The notes: generated by a model from the letters alone, not told the origin. A DNA stretch of 6,448 nucleotides from Comamonadaceae bacterium (GCA_947374505.1 CANCCE010000156.1:1-6448), one strand, 5' to 3'. Positions 1 to 6,181 are shown, counted from the first letter of the stretch. Translations and numbers: made by a program.

Positions 1-8
1 CCCAGCGC

Positions 9-734
9 TCACTGTTCGGCTTTTTCAGCTTCCAGTGTTTTCAACATTTTGCTGCGCACCAAATTCCAGAAACGACCATAGTCTTGCCAGACAACATTAG
101 CCGCCACCTCTTGGTCGTCCATGAAGGTGATCGGGCCTTGGGTTCGTCCTGCCAGTAGTTCTGCCTGGTATTGCATCCGCGCATTTTGTTCCAGATAAAC
201 ACTGCGACCGACGGCCACCTGCAGGCTCTCACCAACGACGATCGCACCATGGCCACGCATCAAAGCGGCAGGATGCCCGCCCAGCGTTTTGGCCAGCGCA
301 GCACCCAGATAGGTATCGCGCACCAGCATATCGGTGCCCTCTTTCGCTTCGCGAATTTCCCAATTGGGAACCCCTTGGCCGATGAAGGCCGACATGTGAA
401 AGATCGGTCGTAACACGGCGCCGGTGCAAGAAAATGGAATGACCGACGGCGAATGGTTGTGCACCACCGCCATCACTTCGGGACGCGACTTGTAAACCTC
501 GCCGTGAATGAAGCGCTCGTTGACGGGGCTTCGGCCTTGGGCGTCAATCGGCTGACTGTCCATGCCGAACTCCATCATGTCTTTTTCAGTGACCAACTCA
601 GGCGGGATGGATCGCGCCATCCAAAATCGCTCCGGGTTCGTCGGCGAGCGAACACTGATGTGGCCGTAAGCATCGATGATGCCGTGTTCGGCGAGGATTC
701 GATAAGCGATGGCCAAGTCTTGGAAAAGATTCAT
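9..734 (-). CDS. Class II aldolase/adducin family protein, possible aromatic-acid decarboxylase or aldolase
   Basis: A 241-residue cytoplasmic protein of the class II aldolase/adducin fold, a zinc-dependent family that includes L-fuculose-1-phosphate aldolase and several decarboxylases of (hetero)aromatic acids. Visible landmarks are the N-terminal GHISVR stretch (24-29), the acidic catalytic-type residue Glu79 in IHGEVY, the metal-binding pair His92/His94 in VHNHSPSV, and the third ligand His162 in MRGHGAIVVG. This is the family's H-x-H...H pattern, so the active site looks intact. The ATG start follows AGGAGA at a 6-base spacing, the clearest ribosome site of its operon. The gene is 27 bases downstream of the solute-binding-protein gene and is third in the operon behind an aromatic-ring monooxygenase. 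By family resemblance it could act like 3-hydroxy-2-methylpyridine-4,5-dicarboxylate decarboxylase or 3,4-dihydroxyphthalate decarboxylase, but substrate and reaction are inference. Family call is secure; specific function is not. Confidence 0.9.
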   Translation of the reverse strand: MNLFQDLAIAYRILAEHGIIDAYGHISVRSPTNPERFWMARSIPPELVTEKDMMEFGMDSQPIDAQGRSPVNERFIHGEVYKSRPEVMAVVHNHSPSVIPFSCTGAVLRPIFHMSAFIGQGVPNWEIREAKEGTDMLVRDTYLGAALAKTLGGHPAALMRGHGAIVVGESLQVAVGRSVYLEQNARMQYQAELLAGRTQGPITFMDDQEVAANVVWQDYGRFWNLVRSKMLKTLEAEKAEQ

Positions 735-740
735 GATGTG

Positions 741-746
741 TCTCCT
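741..746 (-). promoter_or_regulatory. Ribosome binding site of the class II aldolase gene
   Basis: On the minus strand AGGAGA stands 6 bases before the ATG at 732-734. It is a near-consensus Shine-Dalgarno sequence. It lies in the 27-base gap after the solute-binding-protein gene and suggests that the aldolase gene is translated independently rather than by coupling. Confidence 0.8.
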
Positions 747-761
747 GTTGTTTTAAGTGAT

Positions 762-1724
762 TCAATCGACGATGAGCTTACCGCGCGTCACCACCTGCGT
801 CCAAAGCTTGACCTCGCTGCGCAGCAACGTGTCGAGCTTTTCCGGTTTACCGCCCGCTGGATCCAGGCCTTGTTTGGCCATCGCTTCCTTGACGTCAGGA
901 AGTGTCAGGAGCTGATTGATCTCAGCATTCATACGAGCGATCAAAGCCGGCGGCGTGCCGGCCGGGGCGAGCATGCCGTACCACGTGTCCACATTCATGT
1001 TCCCATAGCCCAACTCAATGAGTGTTGGCACATCCGGAAACGTTGGAACGCGTTCACGGCTCATGACGGCGAGCATTCGCATCTTGCCGCCAGCGGCCAG
1101 CACGGTGGCGGTTTGGACAGACACCACCGTCGCTTGAACATGACCGGCAACGAGGTCATTCAAGGCGCCCGCAGACCCCTTGTACGGGACATGCATCATC
1201 GTGGTGCCCGTTTCCTGCTTGAACAATTCCATCGACAGATGCTGAATACCGCCGGCACCGGGTGAAGAATAATTGAATTTGCCCGGCTGTTTTTTAAGCT
1301 CCTCAACAAACTCGCGCACATTGTTGGCGGGAAATTTGTTGTTGATGACCAAGGTCATCGCGCTCGTGCCCAGCAAGGAAACCGGGGCGAAGCTCTTGAT
1401 CGAATCGTAGGGCAGTTTGGGGTTGATGGCCGCTAGCGTCCCGTGCGTTGTGGCGGCAAACAAAAATGTATAACCATCCGGCGCAGCCTTGGCAACTGCC
1501 TCGCTGCCAATCATGCCGCTGGCACCCGCCTTGTTGTCGACCACCACAGGAACGTTCCAGCGCTGGGAGATTTTCTGCCCCAGCAAACGGGCCAACATGT
1601 CGCCGGTCGTGCCCGGCGTGTAAGGCACCACGAACTGAATCGCCCGGGAGGGATAGTCTTGCGCATGAACCAACGCAGGCACGGCGCAGGCACAGGCCAA
1701 ACTCAGGAGTGCAAAAATTTTCAT
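762..1724 (-). CDS. Bug-family (TctC-type) tripartite tricarboxylate transporter substrate-binding protein
   Basis: A 320-residue periplasmic solute-binding protein of the Bug/TctC family, greatly expanded in Burkholderiales, which usually binds carboxylates or related small polar ligands. Residues 1-21 form a Sec signal peptide: Lys2, a hydrophobic core, and an AxA-type site VHA before Gln22. The mature protein opens with YPSRAIQFVVPYTPG (24-38) and TTGD (39-42), the usual beta1-loop. It also has DNKAGASGMIG (63-73), AAPDGYT (80-86) and HVPYKGSAGALNDLVAGHV (178-196), all family hallmarks. Length matches the usual 320-330 residues. Its ATG overlaps the stop of the upstream monooxygenase gene as ATGA, so translation is probably coupled, and no strong Shine-Dalgarno is seen. 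The TctA/TctB membrane partners are absent here, as is common for orphan Bug proteins. It probably captures the substrate, or a related acid, of the neighbouring enzymes; ligand identity is inference. Confidence 0.95.
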   Translation of the reverse strand: MKIFALLSLACACAVPALVHAQDYPSRAIQFVVPYTPGTTGDMLARLLGQKISQRWNVPVVVDNKAGASGMIGSEAVAKAAPDGYTFLFAATTHGTLAAINPKLPYDSIKSFAPVSLLGTSAMTLVINNKFPANNVREFVEELKKQPGKFNYSSPGAGGIQHLSMELFKQETGTTMMHVPYKGSAGALNDLVAGHVQATVVSVQTATVLAAGGKMRMLAVMSRERVPTFPDVPTLIELGYGNMNVDTWYGMLAPAGTPPALIARMNAEINQLLTLPDVKEAMAKQGLDPAGGKPEKLDTLLRSEVKLWTQVVTRGKLIVD

Positions 1725-3340
1725 GATGAATGCCCGGTTGCGACGGCAGCAATGAGTGCTGCATCGTCAGGTAACACCTGCCCACGCCAGACGATATGCA
1801 TGTCGGGACGCAGCAGAATCAAGTCGAATCCGTAAAGTTCACGAGCGATCTGATCGGGCACATCCAGCACCGTCAGCGGTGCACCGGCCGCATGGATAGC
1901 CCTTTCCAATGCTGCCGTGTCCGCCTGAGAGCGGCCGAGCTTGAGCAAGGTGAAGCCGTCCACCGGCAACCGGTCCTGCAACGCTGTGCCGTCATCCAGC
2001 CAAACATGGGGCAGCCGTGCGCCAGGCCAGGTGCTGGGCACGTAGTCACGGAACAAGTGTTCCGGTCCGCCGGGAATGTCCATGATGATCGGGGAGTCGA
2101 CATAGCGATACCCCATTTCAGCACCGACCATCTCGTTGGTTTTTCGCTGTTCAACATCTGCCACATTGGCGAGAATTTTTCGATTTTGAAGCCCTAGCGG
2201 CGTGTTCTCGGTGATGTTAGGACGGTACATCGAGCGCCATTTACGACGTCCGATGGACGCATAGCGCGAAGCCCCGATGTTGCGATCGCCGACTTGGCGA
2301 CGCTCATGGTCATAGGAATCCAGAATTTTAGGGCCGCCCCAACCTTGCAGCGTGGCGGCCAGTTTCCAGGACAGATCAAAAGCATCGCCCACGCCAGTGT
2401 TCATCCCCAATCCGCCGGTCGGAATCACCAAGTGTGCCGCATCGCCCGCAATGAAGACACGTTTGTCACGGTAGCGGTCGGCCAACAGTAAATTTTGCTT
2501 CCATGGCGAGCACGACAACATCTCGTACTTGACGGGGAAGCCGACCACTTTCTCAAACTGCGCCTTCATCTCTTCGTCCGAGTGAACGACCGAATGCAGC
2601 GTCCAGTGAATGGTCGAATCTTGCATGATGAGAAATGACGCTTTATCGTCGGCGACATGGTAGTGGCGTCCCCGGCCCGGGCCATTGCCGACGGGGATTC
2701 GGTCAAACAATTCATCGCAACGAAACAGCGCTTGGCGCAACTCCATCAAAGCACCTTCACCGCGCAGTTTGATGCCGATCTGTTTGCGGACCGGGCTGGC
2801 GCCACCGTCGCATCCGACCACATAAGCGGCGCGAATGGTATCGGTGTCGTCGCCGGTCTTGACGGTCACCGTGACCCCCTCTTCATCTTGAGCAAAGGAC
2901 GTGAATTCGGTCCCGAAGCGCACAGTGACGGACGGCAGACTCTCCGCAATCGATTTCAGAAGCGGTTCAATCGTGTATTGCGAGATGAGCTGATAAGGTT
3001 CCAGCGGGCTGCTGCCGTCATTGTTGGCCCGGCCGTCCGCTTTGGCTTCATCGACTGACGGGTAGCGCAGGCGCAGCAACGGCGGCTCATTCAGGCTGAG
3101 AACGACATAAACGTCCATCGGGCAATCGCCCCGCAGACCCGCTTTGCGGATGCTGTCCGCCAAACCGATGCGTCTGAACATCTCCATCGTCCGGGCGTTG
3201 GCGCGTTCCATTTTCGGCAGGAACTGGGGGGCATCCTTTTGTTCAATCAAGGTGCAGTGGACACCGCGCTTGCCCAAATCAATGGCCAGTGTCAGGCCCA
3301 CCGGGCCGGCACCGACGATAAGAACATCCGTCTGCTTCAT
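1721..3340 (-). CDS. Class A FAD-dependent aromatic monooxygenase (MhpA / phenol hydroxylase-like)
   Basis: A 539-residue flavoprotein of the p-hydroxybenzoate-hydroxylase fold, expected to use NAD(P)H and O2 to hydroxylate an aromatic ring in the cytoplasm. The N-terminal dinucleotide fold has VGAGPVG with GxGxxG at 10-15 and the ribose-binding acidic residue Glu33 in TLIEQ. The DG motif is at 176-179 (GCDG). The FAD ribityl/pyrophosphate GD motif is AGDAAHLVIPTGGLGMNTG, 298-316, followed by DAFDLSWKL. The C-terminal region (about 439-520) has PGARLPHVWL and RPDMHIVWRG, typical of the thioredoxin-like tail of phenol/3-hydroxyphenylpropionate hydroxylases. The length fits that subgroup rather than the roughly 390-residue PobA type. 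It is first in the operon, after a promoter-bearing spacer, and its stop overlaps the start of the binding-protein gene. The ribosome site is weak (GGA, 9 bases before ATG). Substrate is unknown; mhpA would be an over-specific name. Confidence 0.93.
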   Translation of the reverse strand: MKQTDVLIVGAGPVGLTLAIDLGKRGVHCTLIEQKDAPQFLPKMERANARTMEMFRRIGLADSIRKAGLRGDCPMDVYVVLSLNEPPLLRLRYPSVDEAKADGRANNDGSSPLEPYQLISQYTIEPLLKSIAESLPSVTVRFGTEFTSFAQDEEGVTVTVKTGDDTDTIRAAYVVGCDGGASPVRKQIGIKLRGEGALMELRQALFRCDELFDRIPVGNGPGRGRHYHVADDKASFLIMQDSTIHWTLHSVVHSDEEMKAQFEKVVGFPVKYEMLSCSPWKQNLLLADRYRDKRVFIAGDAAHLVIPTGGLGMNTGVGDAFDLSWKLAATLQGWGGPKILDSYDHERRQVGDRNIGASRYASIGRRKWRSMYRPNITENTPLGLQNRKILANVADVEQRKTNEMVGAEMGYRYVDSPIIMDIPGGPEHLFRDYVPSTWPGARLPHVWLDDGTALQDRLPVDGFTLLKLGRSQADTAALERAIHAAGAPLTVLDVPDQIARELYGFDLILLRPDMHIVWRGQVLPDDAALIAAVATGHSS

Positions 3341-3370
3341 GGCTGTTTATCCATTTCCTGCTAGATCTAC

Positions 3371-3400
3371 AAAAAAATTGAGACAGCTTGGCCTCATCAA
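3371..3400 (-). promoter_or_regulatory. Possible leader hairpin followed by T7 run (attenuator-like)
   Basis: Read on the minus strand, TTGATGA (3400-3394) can pair with TCTCAA (3383-3378) as six base pairs with one bulged T around a 10-base loop. Seven T residues follow at once (3377-3371). This has the layout of an intrinsic terminator, although the stem is weak, with only two G-C pairs. It sits between the predicted transcription start and the monooxygenase ATG, so it would be in the leader RNA. It may cause premature termination or protect the 5' end, or it may be a chance result of the AT-rich spacer. Confidence 0.3.
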
Positions 3401-3407
3401 TTCATGG

Positions 3408-3436
3408 ATTAAACAGGCTTGTTTGAATAATGACAA
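3408..3436 (-). promoter_or_regulatory. Candidate sigma70 promoter of the catabolic operon
   Basis: On the minus strand, TTGTCA (3436-3431, five of six to TTGACA) and TTTAAT (3413-3408, five of six to TATAAT) are separated by exactly 17 bases. The predicted start is an A at about 3401-3402, giving a leader of roughly 60 bases before the monooxygenase ATG at 3340. It is the best promoter match I found in the 197-base AT-rich spacer. It would drive all three leftward catabolic genes. It is a sequence match only. Confidence 0.55.
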
Positions 3437-3440
3437 ACAA
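3419..3440. promoter_or_regulatory. Perfect inverted repeat over the -35 box, candidate operator
   Basis: TTGTTTG (3419-3425) and CAAACAA (3434-3440) form a perfect 7-bp inverted repeat with an 8-base AT-rich spacer (AATAATGA). It covers the candidate -35 hexamer and part of the promoter spacer. That is a usual place for a dimeric repressor to block RNA polymerase. No regulator gene lies in the window, so the binding protein is unknown. AT-rich composition raises the chance of accidental symmetry. Confidence 0.45.
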
Positions 3441-3487
3441 ATAAATCATATGCATTGATACGAAATACAGATAAATAAGATTCTGAC

Positions 3488-3537
3488 AAAAACCTGGTCA
3501 AGCAGAACGCGGCTGGCCATCTTCCCCTGAATTGACC
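3488..3537 (-). terminator. Weak candidate terminator behind moaE
   Basis: Immediately after the moaE stop, the minus strand reads GGTCAA (3537-3532). A perfect complement, TTGACC, follows at 3501-3496, then AGG and five T residues (3492-3488). The 30-base loop is long and the stem is short, so this is not a canonical intrinsic terminator. A competing small hairpin, CCTGA/TCAGG with a 7-base loop, spans the stop codon itself. It would end the thrC/molybdenum-cofactor transcript before the catabolic operon. Confidence 0.3.
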
Positions 3538-4011
3538 TCAGGCCTTAGGCGCTTGCAGACCCCAGCGGGCTAATGCGGCGTCGTCGCTGACGCGGGCGTC
3601 AACCCAGCGCGCACCGCCAGGCGTTTCTTCTTTTTTCCAAAAGGGCGCTTGCGTCTTCAGATAGTCCATGATGAACTCACAGGCCTGAAAACTCTCGCCG
3701 CGGTGCGCTGAGGTGACGGCCACCATGACGATTTGGTCCAATGGCTGCAACAGCCCGACACGGTGAATGACCCGTGCTGCAAAGATGTCAAAGCGCACCA
3801 TCGCCGCATCGATCATCGCCTCGATGGATTTTTCGGTCATGCCCGGGTAGTGCTCTAGCTCCAGCGTGGCGACCTGATCACCCTCGTTGCGGTCACGCAC
3901 GGTGCCGATAAAACTGCACACGGCACCGACGCGTTTATCGCTCGCGCGCAGCGCCGCAATTTCGGTGGAAAGATCGAAGTCTTCGGTTTGAACAGACACG
4001 CGGGCCAGCAT
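3538..4011 (-). CDS. moaE: Molybdopterin synthase catalytic subunit MoaE
   Basis: MoaE (157 residues from the chosen start) is the large subunit of the MoaD2-MoaE2 heterotetramer, which converts cyclic pyranopterin monophosphate to molybdopterin by adding two sulfurs carried on MoaD. The sequence shows FIGTVR with Arg39, the VIHRVGLL strand, TSAHR with His103/Arg104, and MDYLKTQAPFWKKE holding the two catalytic-type lysines Lys119 and Lys126. The numbering coincides with that of the E. coli enzyme. I chose the ATG at 4009-4011 because GGAGG lies 5 bases upstream and the protein then begins in family register. The longer open frame starting at a GTG (4057-4059) would overlap moaD by 47 bases and add a tail with no family match. 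The gene starts one base after moaD stops. It is the last gene of the cluster. Confidence 0.97.
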   Translation of the reverse strand: MLARVSVQTEDFDLSTEIAALRASDKRVGAVCSFIGTVRDRNEGDQVATLELEHYPGMTEKSIEAMIDAAMVRFDIFAARVIHRVGLLQPLDQIVMVAVTSAHRGESFQACEFIMDYLKTQAPFWKKEETPGGARWVDARVSDDAALARWGLQAPKA

Positions 4012-4012
4012 T

Positions 4013-4264
4013 TCAGCCTCCGGTGACCGGTGGGAAAAAAGCCACTTCGCAGCCTTCACGCAAGCGGGCTGACTCGTCGCTCATCGCTTGGTCTAAGGCC
4101 ATGCGCACCGGTTTGCCACGGGCCAATGCCTGCGCATGGGCCGGGCTGACGGCCAACAGTTCATTGCGCAAGTCGGCCAGTGTGATGGCCGAGGTTTCGC
4201 GTTGCTCAGTGCCCTGCCCCAACGCTTCACGGATAGACGCGAAATATTTGACGGTGATTTTCAT
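4013..4264 (-). CDS. moaD: Molybdopterin synthase sulfur-carrier subunit MoaD
   Basis: An 83-residue ubiquitin-like beta-grasp protein. It starts KITVKYFASIREALG and ends FFPPVTGG. The C-terminal Gly82-Gly83 is the site that is adenylylated by MoeB and converted to a thiocarboxylate, then inserted into the MoaE active site. Length is usual for the family (about 80-85). The ATG at 4262-4264 is the natural family start but has no clear Shine-Dalgarno. It lies 39 bases after the moeA stop, and an 8-codon open frame ends on its start codon (ATGA overlap). The last two sense codons, GGA GGC, also provide the ribosome site for moaE. No moeB homologue is in the window, so activation must come from elsewhere. 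Confidence 0.96.
   Translation of the reverse strand: MKITVKYFASIREALGQGTEQRETSAITLADLRNELLAVSPAHAQALARGKPVRMALDQAMSDESARLREGCEVAFFPPVTGG
4017..4021 (-). promoter_or_regulatory. moaE ribosome binding site inside the moaD Gly-Gly codons
   Basis: GGAGG on the minus strand lies within the codons GGA GGC for Gly82-Gly83 of MoaD. It is followed by C, the moaD stop TGA, one A and then the moaE ATG, so the spacing is 5 bases. It is a full-strength Shine-Dalgarno and decides the moaE start. Confidence 0.85.
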
Positions 4265-4303
4265 GGGCTTGGTTCGATGAACTTCATGAGTTGTGAAGGC
4301 GGC

Positions 4304-5584
4304 TCAGGACAACAAGGCCGTGAAAGGGATGTAGCTGACGACGTCACCCGGTGCAATGGTTTTCCCGGGCGGGTTGTCGACCAGACCGTCACCCCACACC
4401 GCCGACGTCAAAACGCCTGAACTTTGATTCTCAAACAGGGCTAATCCGCCGCCGGCCAACTGCCGCACACGCAAAAATTCACGGCGCTTGTCGGCTTTGG
4501 GCCAGCTGAATTGCGCCACCCCCGTCATGGCTTGTGGTGCCAACGCCGTCACCCCCAACAGCTTGAGCACAAAGGGGCGCACCAACAACATGAAGGTCAC
4601 AAAACTCGACACCGGATTGCCTGGCAAACCAACGAAATGCGCGAATGGGTCAGCTGTCGAGGATTGAATCCGACCATATGCAAACGGTTTGCCTGGCTTG
4701 ATGGCGAGCTGCCAGAGCTTGAGTTCACCCAGTGTCTGCACGGCTGGTTTGATGTGGTCTTCTTCCCCCACAGAGACGCCGCCGCTGGTGAGAATGAGGT
4801 CGTGCTGCAGCGAAGCCGCAGCGAGTGCCTGCACGGTGGCGTCGAGCCGGTCGGGCACGATGCCGAGGTCGGTGACCTCGCAACCCAAGCGCTTGAGCAT
4901 GGCGCGTAAGAAAAACCGGTTCGAGTTGTAGATGGCACCCGGCGGCATGTCTGCGGGTGCCACGTCACCGGGCATCACGAGTTCATCACCGGTCGAAAAC
5001 AAAGCCACGCGAACGGGGCGAGTCACTTGCAGTTTGTCAAAGCCAATGCTGGCGGCCAGCCCTAAAGCCGCTGGCGACAACCGTTGACCCCGCGCCAACA
5101 CTACCGCACCGCACGCCACGTCTTCGCCTTGGCGCCGGATCCATTGGCCGGCCTTGGGGACACTCAACAAACGCACGCTAGCGCTGTCAGCCAAGGCTTC
5201 CGTGTCTTCCTGCATGACCACCGCATCTGCGCCCGGCGGGATCGGTGCGCCGGTGAAGATACGCGCTGCGGCCAAGGGCTCCAGCGCATGGCCGTAGCTA
5301 CCGGCCGGAATTCGCTGGGTCACTTGCAGCACATCGCTGGTGGCCAGATCAGCACTGCGCACAGCGTAGCCGTCCATCGAGCTGTTGTCGTGACCGGGCA
5401 CGTCGAGGCTGGAGATCAGGTCTTCAGCGAGCACGCGGCCATCGGCCTCAAAGGTCGAGACGGTTTCAAGGTCGGCCAGCGGCAAAGCCATGGCCAGCAA
5501 CTCGGCCAGCGCTTCGTCCAGCGGGCGCAAGGGCTGGCGAACTGGTTCGGAAGATGTCGCAGCAGGTGTCGAAGGATTGAGCAA
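4304..5584 (-). CDS. moeA: Molybdopterin molybdenumtransferase MoeA
   Basis: MoeA (426 residues, slightly longer than the 411 of E. coli) catalyses molybdate insertion into adenylylated molybdopterin, giving the active molybdenum cofactor. It has the PGHDNSSMDGYAVR motif (64-76, with Asp71 the catalytic-type acid), TGAPIPPGADAVVMQE (111-126), STGDELVMPG (197-206), TSGGVSVGEEDHIK (266-279), KPGKPFAYG (296-304) and GLPGNPVSSF (319-328). The C-terminal beta domain runs from about 350 to 426. The start is TTG at 5582-5584, chosen because AAGGGG lies 6 bases upstream and the next in-frame ATG (residue 32) would remove part of the conserved first helix. The first 18 residues are a variable Pro/Ser/Thr-rich leader. 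The gene starts 12 bases after mobB ends. The rare start codon may lower its translation. Confidence 0.97.
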   Translation of the reverse strand: MLNPSTPAATSSEPVRQPLRPLDEALAELLAMALPLADLETVSTFEADGRVLAEDLISSLDVPGHDNSSMDGYAVRSADLATSDVLQVTQRIPAGSYGHALEPLAAARIFTGAPIPPGADAVVMQEDTEALADSASVRLLSVPKAGQWIRRQGEDVACGAVVLARGQRLSPAALGLAASIGFDKLQVTRPVRVALFSTGDELVMPGDVAPADMPPGAIYNSNRFFLRAMLKRLGCEVTDLGIVPDRLDATVQALAAASLQHDLILTSGGVSVGEEDHIKPAVQTLGELKLWQLAIKPGKPFAYGRIQSSTADPFAHFVGLPGNPVSSFVTFMLLVRPFVLKLLGVTALAPQAMTGVAQFSWPKADKRREFLRVRQLAGGGLALFENQSSGVLTSAVWGDGLVDNPPGKTIAPGDVVSYIPFTALLS

Positions 5585-5590
5585 GCTCAG

Positions 5591-5596
5591 CCCCTT
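5591..5596 (-). promoter_or_regulatory. Ribosome binding site of moeA (TTG start)
   Basis: AAGGGG on the minus strand directly adjoins the mobB stop TGA and is 6 bases before the TTG at 5582-5584. It supports TTG as the real start. Position suggests that ribosomes ending mobB could restart here. Confidence 0.7.
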
Positions 5597-6145
5597 TCAA
5601 AATTGATAGTTGTCAGCGCTGTAGTCAAAGCGATGTTCATTTTGGACGAGATACTCGGCCACACTGTCAGGGTCGTTCAAATCCAGCACCGGTAGCAAGG
5701 TTGGTTCGGGCAGACTCTGCGGTGCATCGGTGGCAATGGCCACGATGAAAGCATCATCCGGATAGCGCACAGGCAAAGGCGCGTAATCGGCTGTGGGTGC
5801 TCGCCAAACTTCAATCTTCAGCAGGTCACTGCTTTTGAAACCTTCGACCAAGACCCAATCAACACCGGTGTAAAGCTCGGCAATCAGATGGTGCACGCTG
5901 AGCTCGGCCGGCTGCTCAAACTCCCGCATCAGCGCTAAGCGCGTGTTGGACGCCGCGACGACTTCAAAGGCACCGGCTTCACGGTGCCGCCAGGTGTCTT
6001 TGCCGGGCTTGTCGATATCGAAGTTGTGGTGAGCATGCTTGACGATCGACACCCGAAGTCCGAGTTTTTTCAAGGCCGGAATCACCTGCTCAACCAGCGT
6101 CGTTTTGCCGGAGCCGGAGTAACCGGCGAAGCCCACCACTTTCAC
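5597..6145 (-). CDS. mobB: Molybdopterin-guanine dinucleotide biosynthesis accessory protein MobB
   Basis: A 182-residue P-loop nucleotide-binding protein that binds GTP and assists MobA in making the guanine-dinucleotide form of molybdenum cofactor. The Walker A motif is GYSGSGKTT (8-16). Further family motifs are KHAHHNFDIDKPGKDTWRHREAGA (from Lys36 to Ala59) and VLVEGFK (98-104). Length is near the E. coli protein (about 175). The start is a GTG at 6143-6145, chosen because family members begin KVVGFAGYSGSGKTT at this point; there is no in-frame ATG upstream and the Shine-Dalgarno is poor. The thrC stop, 36 bases upstream, is in the same reading frame with no other stop between. Its partner mobA is not in this window. 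Confidence 0.94.
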   Translation of the reverse strand: MKVVGFAGYSGSGKTTLVEQVIPALKKLGLRVSIVKHAHHNFDIDKPGKDTWRHREAGAFEVVAASNTRLALMREFEQPAELSVHHLIAELYTGVDWVLVEGFKSSDLLKIEVWRAPTADYAPLPVRYPDDAFIVAIATDAPQSLPEPTLLPVLDLNDPDSVAEYLVQNEHRFDYSADNYQF

Positions 6146-6181
6146 GTGCAGATCGCCAGCATGCAGTGGCTCGGGTTCAGT

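Noticed and set aside
453..1265. 270-codon plus-strand open frame opposite the aldolase and binding-protein genes
   Set aside because: It lies antisense to two well-recognised genes and spans their junction, is rich in His/Arg as G+C-rich shadow frames are, and has no recognisable domain.
9..3340. Idea that the catabolic operon needs the adjacent molybdenum-cofactor genes
   Set aside because: None of the three catabolic proteins is a molybdoenzyme; the monooxygenase uses FAD and the aldolase-family protein uses a divalent metal. Adjacency looks positional.
3445..3459. Imperfect dyad ATCA-N7-TGAT around ATGCAT in the AT-rich spacer
   Set aside because: Only four base pairs per arm and mismatched inside; expected by chance in AT-rich sequence, so not listed as a second operator.
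3472..3501. Second possible leftward promoter, TTGACC with TATTTA at 18-base spacing
   Set aside because: The -10 matches only three of six bases and the -35 is also one arm of the possible terminator; the promoter at 3408-3436 is clearly better.
4012..4059. Longer moaE with a GTG start at 4057-4059 adding 16 residues
   Set aside because: It overlaps the end of moaD, the extra residues have no family match, and the ATG at 4009-4011 has a perfectly spaced GGAGG.
5084..5695. 203-codon plus-strand open frame opposite moeA and mobB
   Set aside because: Antisense shadow of two intact conserved genes; its composition is that of the reverse complement of coding DNA and no family motif is visible.
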